From Candidatus Daviesbacteria bacterium (GTDB taxonomy: Bacteria; Patescibacteriota; Microgenomatia; Daviesbacterales; UBA10151): a DNA stretch of 20,154 bases. How positions within the stretch are numbered: position 1 is the first letter of the stretch; each line of letters starts with the position of its first letter. The translations under genes and the position numbers were made by a program. The stretch is from the NCBI GenBank assembly GCA_016186985.1, contig JACPKO010000079.1:1-20154 (forward strand), given 5' to 3'. The notes under the pieces are model-generated. The model worked only from the letters and a program-made list of their open reading frames with translations. It was not told where the DNA came from and searched no databases. Shown piece after piece: positions 6,645 through 13,408 of this stretch.

Positions 6645-9478
6645 ATTTTAACTTCTTTACCTTTAATAAGCGACTTTGAATGTGTTGATTTTAAAATTAA
6701 GTCCTTAAACTCTCCAGGCCAAAAAGGTAAAGTTAAATTAATCAAATCATTTAAAGTTAACCCCTGCTCTCTTCTTAATTTTTGAACATTACGGATTATT
6801 TCTCTTGCCTCTCCCTCTTTTGCAAGTCCCTCCGTAATTGTGGTGTCAATATCAAGTTCATTTCCCTCAGTAGTTCCAGTTGTGAAATGCACTTTTTTAA
6901 CATTCAGCTCTTGTGCGATAATCTCCTCAAGGTCTTCTGTCAGTCTGAATGGGCCATAACTTGCTTTTGCTAAAGGTTGACGCAATTTAATTGCTTTCTC
7001 CTTTCTAATCCCATGTCCCTTTTCCACAAGGCGCCTGACTAATGCCATATTATTAATTAGTGATTTATCCAGCATACTTTTATCACCATCCGGAAATTCC
7101 AATAAGTGGACAGATTCATTGCCGGTTAAATTTTTGAAGATTTCTTCTGAAATAAATGGAGCCAGCGGTGCCATAACTTTGGACAAAATAGTTAAAACCT
7201 TGTGCATTACTGAGAGACTTACATTCCGGTCTTTTTCGTTTTCATTGTTGCTTACACGGTCGCGGGACCTCCTGATGTACCAGGTTGAAAAATCGTCAGC
7301 TACAAATTCTCTTATCAGTTTTGTCGCCTTAACAGTATCATATTTCTCATAAGACTGGTTAAGCTCCAATACCAATTCATTTAGTCTTGCCAAAATCCAT
7401 CTATCCAGAACCTTTAAATTTTCTCCTGATGGATCATAAGCATGTTTTTTCTCATTCCATCCAAAAATATTGGCATAATCAACAAAATATTTATAACAAT
7501 TCCACAGAATCAATAAAAACCCACGGATTGTCTCCGGTACCCCATCATTTGAGAAGTTCACATCTTCTCCTTTCATAAGAGGTGATCCCATTAAATAAAT
7601 TCTTAGAGCGTCACCACCGTATTTTTGCATAACCTCCTTTGGATCCGGGAAATTGCCAAAGTTTTTGCTCATTTTTCTACCGTCAGTCCCAAGCAAAACT
7701 CCAGTTACTAAGACATTTTTAAATTCATTGCAGTCATAAAGGGCTGTTGCTATGACATGAAGGACATAAAACCATGCTCTAATCTGGCCGGTATATTCAA
7801 CTATAAAATCTGAGGGGAAAAAGTCCTCAAGTTTTTCACCTTCAAAAGGTTTACCCTGAGCGAAGTCGAAGGGAAAGTGTCTTTCCCCGAAAGGTGCGCT
7901 TCCGGCTTCTATCCATGAATCCAAAACCTCGGGCACTCTTTTGGCTTGTTTACCACAAGCCTTACATTTAACCCAAACCTCATCAATTTCCGGCTTATGC
8001 AAATTAGTAATTTTCTTACCTGATCTTTCCTCAAGCTCTTTCACTGAACCTGGAACATATCTCTCACCACATTCACATTCCCAAACAGGAACAGGAGAGC
8101 CCCAATACCTATTTCTGGAAATGTTCCAATCCGGGGCTTGCTCCATGCTTTTTTTAAACCTGCCACTTTTAAAATGTTTTGGAAACCAGTTTATCGGTTC
8201 ATTATTTTTAAAAAGCTGGGGCTTTAATTTTTGAATATCAACAAACCAGGCATCCTTTGGGGCATAAAATAGTCTAGTGCTGCATCTCCAGCAATGGGCA
8301 ACTGAATGGGCTAAAGGCTTTTCCTCATATAAAAGCCCTCTTTCTTCTAAATCTTTGTTTACTGCCTCATTTGCGTCTAAGTAATACATCCCTCCAAATT
8401 TAGGTACAAAAGGCAAAATCATTCCTTCCTCGTCAATATGTTGGACAATCTGAACGTTTTCTTTATTCATCACATCCAAGTCTTCTTCTCCATAAACTGC
8501 TATAGTTACAACCCCGGTTCCTTCATCTGCTGTCACAAACTCCCCGCCTATAATTTCAAAGGCCTTTTTACCTTCTTCTATTTCATAAAAGTCATAATGG
8601 GGAATAAATTTTATGCCTAATAAATCTTTTCCTTTAAATTCCTCTAAAACTTCATGCTTAGGATCTGTTTTGAGTATTTTTAATGTAGATTTAGCCAGAA
8701 TATATTTTTCGTCACCCTGTCTAACTTTGACATACGTTAAATTTGGATTTACTGCTAAAGCAGGAGTAACTATTTTATTCCATGGAGTAGTTGACCAGGC
8801 CAGAATGAATGTATCTTTAGCATCCTTTAGCTTGTATTTATAGGTACTGGCATTTTCTGTGACTTCCTTATAGTTATCAGCATCCATGGCAACCTCAAAA
8901 TTGGAGATTGGAGTAGCACAGTGCGGACAATAAAGGGATACACGCAAACCCCTATAAATGTATCCTTTGTCATACATTTGCTTAAAAACCCACATCACAG
9001 ACTCCATGTAGTCCATGTCCCAGGTTTTGTAGGCGTTTTTGAAATCAACCCATCTGCCGATATGGTCTATATACCACTCCCATTCCCCTGAGACTTGATC
9101 CACATAATTTAAACACTCATCTATAAATTTTTTGACCCCAACTGATTCTTCAATATCTTTCTTCCTCTTAATATGCAGCTTATTTTCTACCTTATTTTCT
9201 ATAGGTAACCCATGTCCATCCCACCCCCAAACCCGGCGCACGCGAAAGCCTTTCATCGTCCAGAACCTGCCGAAAATATCTTTGGGGATACTTGACAAAA
9301 GCGAGCCATAATGAGGCGAACCGGTCACAAATGGAGGCCCGTCTAAAAAAGTCCAGCGTTTGTCCTCAGGTTTACTTTCAACTGATTTTTCAAATATTTT
9401 ATTTTCTTTCCAGAATTTGATTAACTCCTCATCAATTTCGGAAAAATTAACCTGAGAATTAACCGGCTTAAAATTCAT
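6596..9478 (-). CDS. ileS: Isoleucyl-tRNA synthetase (eukaryote-like class)
   Basis: This 960-residue class I synthetase charges tRNA-Ile. The Rossmann N-terminus has DGPPFVTG and the HIGH position as HYGS (56-59). GWDGHGLPIE is followed by a connective editing domain with the WSTTPWN motif. A CWRC pair near residue 396 and further Cys pairs (CECG, CKACG) then precede VPEVLDSWIEAG. The KMSKS loop reads KMSKN (602-606), and a C-terminal anticodon-binding domain ends in LRREQGL and ELNVKKV segments. The cysteine-rich insertion and PPF/GLPIE context mark the eukaryote/archaeal-like type, which is often mupirocin-tolerant. Two repeat-like insertions are in frame: PFDFAQG (536-542), and the last 14 residues. 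Both signature motifs deviate from consensus, but similar changes are familiar from CPR enzymes. It has its own promoter. Confidence 0.97.
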   Translation of the reverse strand: MNFKPVNSQVNFSEIDEELIKFWKENKIFEKSVESKPEDKRWTFLDGPPFVTGSPHYGSLLSSIPKDIFGRFWTMKGFRVRRVWGWDGHGLPIENKVENKLHIKRKKDIEESVGVKKFIDECLNYVDQVSGEWEWYIDHIGRWVDFKNAYKTWDMDYMESVMWVFKQMYDKGYIYRGLRVSLYCPHCATPISNFEVAMDADNYKEVTENASTYKYKLKDAKDTFILAWSTTPWNKIVTPALAVNPNLTYVKVRQGDEKYILAKSTLKILKTDPKHEVLEEFKGKDLLGIKFIPHYDFYEIEEGKKAFEIIGGEFVTADEGTGVVTIAVYGEEDLDVMNKENVQIVQHIDEEGMILPFVPKFGGMYYLDANEAVNKDLEERGLLYEEKPLAHSVAHCWRCSTRLFYAPKDAWFVDIQKLKPQLFKNNEPINWFPKHFKSGRFKKSMEQAPDWNISRNRYWGSPVPVWECECGERYVPGSVKELEERSGKKITNLHKPEIDEVWVKCKACGKQAKRVPEVLDSWIEAGSAPFGERHFPFDFAQGKPFEGEKLEDFFPSDFIVEYTGQIRAWFYVLHVIATALYDCNEFKNVLVTGVLLGTDGRKMSKNFGNFPDPKEVMQKYGGDALRIYLMGSPLMKGEDVNFSNDGVPETIRGFLLILWNCYKYFVDYANIFGWNEKKHAYDPSGENLKVLDRWILARLNELVLELNQSYEKYDTVKATKLIREFVADDFSTWYIRRSRDRVSNNENEKDRNVSLSVMHKVLTILSKVMAPLAPFISEEIFKNLTGNESVHLLEFPDGDKSMLDKSLINNMALVRRLVEKGHGIRKEKAIKLRQPLAKASYGPFRLTEDLEEIIAQELNVKKVHFTTGTTEGNELDIDTTITEGLAKEGEAREIIRNVQKLRREQGLTLNDLINLTLPFWPGEFKDLILKSTHSKSLIKGKEVKIQLIADPLRPRSEASS
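7854..7873. repeat. Dispersed-repeat-like palindrome inside ileS
   Basis: The 20-base sequence CCCTGAGCGAAGTCGAAGGG has matching ends (CCCT/AGGG) and is read in frame on the minus strand as PFDFAQG. The same peptide recurs in unrelated proteins of many environmental bacteria, from memory, which marks it as a mobile palindromic unit rather than native IleS sequence. Confidence 0.65.
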
Positions 9479-9484
9479 AGGGTT

Positions 9485-9513
9485 ATTTTACGACGTTGTT
9501 AATCCAGATTCAA
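9485..9513 (-). promoter_or_regulatory. Promoter of ileS, placed for a leaderless mRNA
   Basis: On the minus strand TTGAAT (9513-9508, four of six) and TAAAAT (9490-9485, five of six) are 17 bases apart. Six bases separate the -10 from the ileS ATG, so transcription should begin at or within a base or two of the start codon. This marks a transcription unit boundary after the ftsZ block. Confidence 0.6.
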
Positions 9514-9526
9514 TGTATATAGGGGT

Positions 9527-9775
9527 TTATTTACTAACTTTTACATGAGGCATTTCTAAATCATATTGCCTGAGTGCATCGAAACGTCTTTGCGCTTCTT
9601 CATAAGGCATATCAGGGGTAATCAGACTAATATCCTGCGCTAACCCATCTCTTATATGCTGTACCCGACTTAAAGGTGGTACACTAGTTCCCGCACTTAC
9701 TGCTCTTTCCGATCTAGTCATTACTGCAGGTCTTTTTTCAGGTCTTAAATGAAAAAACCGTTCAAGCAAACCCAT
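9527..9775 (-). CDS. Unknown 82-residue protein directly after ftsZ
   Basis: I do not recognise this family. The frame starts with ATG three bases after the ftsZ stop and ends 48 bases before ileS, so it is almost certainly co-transcribed with ftsZ. The protein is basic at the N-terminus (GLLERFFHLRPEKRP). The middle is low in structure, rich in Ser, Pro and Val. A probable helix near the C-terminus reads MPYEEAQRRFDALRQYDLE. No membrane segment, cysteine or signal peptide is seen. The amphipathic N-terminal stretch with two Phe and several basic residues could touch membrane or FtsZ, but that is inference only. It does not look like SepF, ZapA or FtsB. Tight coupling to ftsZ and sensible amino-acid use argue for a real gene. 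Confidence 0.65.
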   Translation of the reverse strand: MGLLERFFHLRPEKRPAVMTRSERAVSAGTSVPPLSRVQHIRDGLAQDISLITPDMPYEEAQRRFDALRQYDLEMPHVKVSK

Positions 9776-9778
9776 ATA

Positions 9779-10975
9779 TTACCTATTCTGCCTTAAAAAT
9801 GCTGGAATTTCCAAGTCATCAGTTTCTTCCTCAACTGTTTCCTGTGTTTCTTCTGCAACAGAATCATCAGTTTGCGAAGAAGAAGATGATGTGGTTGTCT
9901 GAGAAGGCTGTGTGTAGGACTGCTGGAATGATTGCTGCTGAGGCTGCTGAGAGTAAGATTGACCCATACCCGGCTGTGGACGTCCCGGCCCGACTCCTGC
10001 ATATTCGCGGAGTTTAACACGGGTTTCATCAAATCCTGTAGCGATAACCGAAATTTTAACCATGTCCACCATTTCTTCTTTAATCGTTGCTCCAAAAATT
10101 ATATTGGCGTCAGGCTCTGCTGCCTGGGCAATAATCTGGGCTGCTTCATTAACCTCGGTCATAGACAAATCCGGACCACCGACGATATTAAAGAGTACCC
10201 CTTTTGCGCCTTCGATTGAAACTTCAAGAAGAGGTGAGGCGATCGCCATACGCGCAGCTGTTGCGGCGCGATTTTCACCACCTGCCTGGCCAATCCCCAT
10301 TAGAGCTGAACCGGCGCTCGTCATAATTGTCCTTACGTCTGCGAAATCTACATTAATCAACCCCGGCATAACTATCAGATCTGAAATTCCCTGGACTCCC
10401 TGACCCAATACAGAATCAGCCAGTTTAAATGCTTCAAATAAACTCATTGTTTTATCAACAACTTCCAGAAGCCTTTGGTTTGGAATTACTATAAGTGCGT
10501 CAACTTTATCCCGAACCTCCTCAATCCCTTCCTCGGCAACTACCATTCTTTTTGAACCCTCAAAAGCGAAAGGTTTTGTTACAACAGCCACAGTTAAGGC
10601 TCCGACTTGTTTAGCTACGCTTGCGGCAACAGATATCGAACCTGTTCCTGTCCCCCCTCCCATACCAGCTGTAAGAAAAACCATATCAGCACCCTCTAAA
10701 ACATCCTGGATTTTTTGTGAAGATTCTTCTGCGGCCTGCCGTCCGATATCCGGATTTCCACCGGAACCCAGACCGCGGGTCAATGCCTCGCCAATTTGGA
10801 CTTTAGTAGGAGCCTGATTACCTAAAAGGGCCTGGGCATCGGTATTAACCGCGATAAATTCGACCCCCTGGATTTGCTGGAGGGAAATCATAGAGTTAAG
10901 CGCGTTAGTCCCGCCGCCGCCAAGCCCAAGTACCTTAATCTTTGCGAAGCGTTGAACATCAGGTTTTATTAACAT
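9779..10975 (-). CDS. ftsZ: Cell division GTPase FtsZ
   Basis: This 398-residue tubulin homologue polymerises into the Z ring. The nucleotide site shows GLGGGGTNAL (17-26), NTDAQAL (44-50), and the tubulin signature GGGTGTGS (106-113). The T7 synergy loop NVDFAD (208-213) carries the Asp that triggers GTP hydrolysis in the next subunit. After the globular domain (to about 317) comes a linker rich in Gln, Ser and Thr, then a run of acids. The C-terminal peptide DLEIPAFLRQNR (387-398) is the conserved tail that binds FtsA and other partners. All functional parts are present. It lies downstream of ftsA across a 154-base gap that holds a repeat array, unusually wide for this operon. The start has no Shine-Dalgarno sequence. 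Confidence 0.98.
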   Translation of the reverse strand: MLIKPDVQRFAKIKVLGLGGGGTNALNSMISLQQIQGVEFIAVNTDAQALLGNQAPTKVQIGEALTRGLGSGGNPDIGRQAAEESSQKIQDVLEGADMVFLTAGMGGGTGTGSISVAASVAKQVGALTVAVVTKPFAFEGSKRMVVAEEGIEEVRDKVDALIVIPNQRLLEVVDKTMSLFEAFKLADSVLGQGVQGISDLIVMPGLINVDFADVRTIMTSAGSALMGIGQAGGENRAATAARMAIASPLLEVSIEGAKGVLFNIVGGPDLSMTEVNEAAQIIAQAAEPDANIIFGATIKEEMVDMVKISVIATGFDETRVKLREYAGVGPGRPQPGMGQSYSQQPQQQSFQQSYTQPSQTTTSSSSSQTDDSVAEETQETVEEETDDLEIPAFLRQNR

Positions 10976-10986
10976 ATGTGTTTAAA

Positions 10987-11078
10987 GTACCACGGGTATC
11001 AAGTGTATCACGAGTATCATGGGGTTTGGTTTTTTATTTCTCCCTTGGTACCTGTGGTACTCGTGGTATTTGTGATAC
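10987..11078. repeat. Inverted array of 9-base tandem repeats between ftsA and ftsZ
   Basis: The left arm is four head-to-tail 9-mers: GTACCACGG, GTATCAAGT, GTATCACGA and GTATCATGG (10987-11022). After a 20-base spacer, the right arm holds four 9-mers in opposite orientation: CCTTGGTAC, CTGTGGTAC, TCGTGGTAT and TTGTGATAC (11043-11078). By my count 24 of 36 positions can form Watson-Crick pairs across the arms. A small hairpin, CCCAA-GCAT-TTGGG, follows at 11078-11091. The element fills most of the ftsA-ftsZ gap. It may act as RNA structure, as a protein-binding array, or be a dispersed repeat. Confidence 0.75.
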
Positions 11079-11129
11079 CCAAGCATTTGGGCTGATTTTA
11101 ACAACTATAATCAAGTTTGTACAGAGCAG

Positions 11130-12410
11130 TTAGGGCAGGAAGGATTTAACCAGATCAACCATCTTTTGAGTCATCTGTTTTATAGGTAAACCGCTGCCTA
11201 AAACAGGCAGATTCATCTGTTCAGAGGAAGAAGATTTTGCCCCGTATATTAAAAGTCCTGCTGCTGTTGCGAATGTCGGTGAATCAATTTCATCAATCAA
11301 CCCAGTAAAGCTTTCAACTTTACCAATCCGGGCGGGAAAGCCCAGGATAAATTTTGCCTGGTCCAAAACCCCAGCTGTTAATGCCCCACCCCCGGTAATA
11401 ACCAGCCCGGAGGGGGTTTGAGATCCAAGACCGCTTTTTTTAATCTCTTTGCCGACATACTTGAATATTTCCTGAAGCCGGGGACGAATTATTGAATCAA
11501 CAACAGCTTTCCTGGAAATTTTTTGGATATCTTCCGTAATGCCAACTTCTTTCAAATCTAAGTAATCATCCTTTTTTTCTTTTGGATTTTTTTCATCCGC
11601 TGCAGCCGCCGGCACTTTATGAGGTTTTGCAAGATATTGTTTGATTTTTTCTGCCGATTCAAGAGAAATTCGGAGTCCTACAGCAATATCCGAGGTAACA
11701 TGCCGTCCGCCAATAGGTACGACCGAGGAATAAGCAATTGCGCCGTCAACAAAGATTACCACATCAGTCGTTTCACCCCCGATATCAACTAAAATTACCC
11801 CAAGTTCTTTTTCGGTCTCTGTTAAAACCGCTTGAGCAGATGCCACCCCGGAAAAAACCAGCTCTTTTGTATCAACACCAACCATTCCTACACATTTAAC
11901 CAGATTGCGCATTGATGTAGTTGGACCGGTGATTATATGAGTATCTGTCTCAAGCCTGACTCCAGTCATACCAATTGGGTCAGAAATACCTTCCTGACCG
12001 TCAACAGTGAAGGTCCTCGGGATTACATGGAGTATTTCACGGGAAGAAGGTAAAGCAATTGCCCGGGCTGCTTCGTTAACCCTGGTTATATCCGAAGCTT
12101 TTATTTCCCCGTCCGGCTCAGCAACCGCTACAACCGCATGAGAATTTGTGCTTTCAATTTGGGGACCTCCCATTGAAATATAAGCGTTAGAGAGAGAATA
12201 GCCCGCCATCCTTTCAGCAGATTGAACGCTCTCGTCGATTGCCGCGACAGCTGATTCAATATCTACAATTTGACTTTTTTTAACGCCTCGTGAGACAACC
12301 GCGGCAACACCAATTAGATTTAAACGGTCATCTTCTAAAATAGACGCGATCAATGTTGCAATTTTTGAAGAACCTACATCAATAGCACAGATAATCTTGT
12401 CCTTTGGCAT
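11130..12410 (-). CDS. ftsA: Cell division protein FtsA
   Basis: This 426-residue actin-like ATPase tethers FtsZ filaments to the membrane and signals to FtsQ/FtsI-FtsW. Phosphate-1 is AIDVGSSK (9-16), phosphate-2 is ILVDIGGETTDVV, and the adenosine motif is GLVITGGGALTAG. GGRHVTSDIA marks the start of subdomain 2A. The C-terminal QKMVDLVKSFLP is the amphipathic membrane-targeting helix. A charged, Ala/Lys/Asp-rich insertion (about 15 residues after AKPHK) interrupts the region before the ITEDIQKISRK segment. The ATG at 12410 is preferred over one ten codons upstream, because those codons fall in the heptamer array and the conserved protein begins at MPKDK. Repeat arrays flank the gene on both sides. 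Confidence 0.95.
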   Translation of the reverse strand: MPKDKIICAIDVGSSKIATLIASILEDDRLNLIGVAAVVSRGVKKSQIVDIESAVAAIDESVQSAERMAGYSLSNAYISMGGPQIESTNSHAVVAVAEPDGEIKASDITRVNEAARAIALPSSREILHVIPRTFTVDGQEGISDPIGMTGVRLETDTHIITGPTTSMRNLVKCVGMVGVDTKELVFSGVASAQAVLTETEKELGVILVDIGGETTDVVIFVDGAIAYSSVVPIGGRHVTSDIAVGLRISLESAEKIKQYLAKPHKVPAAAADEKNPKEKKDDYLDLKEVGITEDIQKISRKAVVDSIIRPRLQEIFKYVGKEIKKSGLGSQTPSGLVITGGGALTAGVLDQAKFILGFPARIGKVESFTGLIDEIDSPTFATAAGLLIYGAKSSSSEQMNLPVLGSGLPIKQMTQKMVDLVKSFLP

Positions 12411-12415
12411 AATCT

Positions 12416-12540
12416 TAAAAATCCAAAAAGCAAATAACAAATCTCAAATAAAAATCAAATTTCAATATTCAAAATTTAATGTTTGTGATTTGATGCTTGG
12501 ATTTTATTTGATATTTGGTACTTGTCATTTGTTATTTTTA
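12416..12540. repeat. Inverted array of 7-base tandem repeats between ftsQ and ftsA
   Basis: The left arm has CAAATNN-type heptamers at 12431, 12438 and 12445, a 4-base break (12452-12455), then three more at 12456, 12463 and 12470. The right arm mirrors it: NNATTTG-type units at 12479, 12486 and 12493, a 4-base break (12500-12503), then four units from 12504 to 12531. The outer ends match too, TAAAAAT (12416-12422) against ATTTTTA (12534-12540). The break falls at the same place in both arms, so the structure is a true mirror rather than chance AT-richness. The last codons of ftsQ lie inside it. Confidence 0.78.
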
Positions 12541-13406
12541 CCATAAACTACAACCGGCTTATTGAATCTTAAGTCTACCGACTCAATATCAGATTTACCC
12601 GTTTTATCCGGATCTGGATTCATTTTAGCTTGAGCCAGGATCAGTTGTAAAGAGGCTGTTTGATAATCTAAACTTTTTTTTAATGAAAAAACTATCCTCG
12701 GTTTAGAATTTAAGACTAATTTGTCCCCGATGATAATAATATTATCTGAAGGTGTCTGGATTTCTCTAAGTCTTGAAATTATAAACAAAGCTTTTTCGAT
12801 TACTCCATCTGGAATTTCCTTTCCTATTTCCAACTTCAGACCTAAGATTGACAGTAAAGGAAAATTAACAGAACCTGAAATTTGCTCAAAAATTACACCT
12901 TCCCTGTCTGCTAAAAACACAGCACTTTCCGATGACTGCTTTAAGTCATCGAGAATTAAATTTAAATTGTTAAAAACTACTGCTTCCTTTGTTGACTGGG
13001 TTGCACCTTGCAAATCTTCCTCTAAATTAACAGCCGGGTTAATCTGAAAGGAGGTTTGTATTTCTCTAACTGCAAAAACCGCTTCCCTTCCCCAAGCTTC
13101 AAGCCATAATTTATCCGGGTATTCAAGTTTTGTATTTATTTTTCCTATGCAGAAAAATTTTTTCTTAAGGTCCTTAGCCAGCCGTTCCTGCTTGTATGAG
13201 AAATAATGAATATCTGATTCTTTCAAGAATTTAATTATTTGGGGCTGATCCATACAGGTTAGATTATTCATTTTTACCTGGAAGTTTGAAATTTTTGCCC
13301 GCTTTACTACCTCAAAACCTGATACACCTAAGATTAAAAGAAATGCTATGGCGATAAATGAAAGGAGTATTATTTTAAGTTTTTTAAACGGCTTTCTATT
13401 TCTCAT
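12525..13406 (-). CDS. ftsQ: Cell division protein FtsQ/DivIB
   Basis: This 293-residue bitopic membrane protein links the cytoplasmic ring to the septal synthase. A basic cytoplasmic tip (MRNRKPFKKLK) precedes one membrane helix at about 12-30. The extracytoplasmic part follows with a POTRA-like region (about 37-112), in which KINTKLEYPDKLWLEAWGREAVFAV is the typical end strand, and then the beta domain. The end IESVDLRFNKPVVVYGK is the family's most recognisable signature. Two cysteines (C51 and C87 by my count) could form an external disulfide. It is two bases after murG. Its final codons and stop fall within the heptamer array, so the C-terminus may have been trimmed or extended by that element. 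The beta domain is larger and more loop-rich than in short CPR relatives. Confidence 0.9.
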   Translation of the reverse strand: MRNRKPFKKLKIILLSFIAIAFLLILGVSGFEVVKRAKISNFQVKMNNLTCMDQPQIIKFLKESDIHYFSYKQERLAKDLKKKFFCIGKINTKLEYPDKLWLEAWGREAVFAVREIQTSFQINPAVNLEEDLQGATQSTKEAVVFNNLNLILDDLKQSSESAVFLADREGVIFEQISGSVNFPLLSILGLKLEIGKEIPDGVIEKALFIISRLREIQTPSDNIIIIGDKLVLNSKPRIVFSLKKSLDYQTASLQLILAQAKMNPDPDKTGKSDIESVDLRFNKPVVVYGKNNK

Positions 13407-13408
13407 TA

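Noticed and set aside
9799..10403. Several open frames overlapping ftsZ on both strands
   Set aside because: They lie within the well-conserved ftsZ frame and have no motif or start context of their own.
12411..12440. Upstream ATG for ftsA (MLFAFWIFKI extension)
   Set aside because: The added ten codons are part of the heptamer array; FtsA homology begins at the ATG at 12410.
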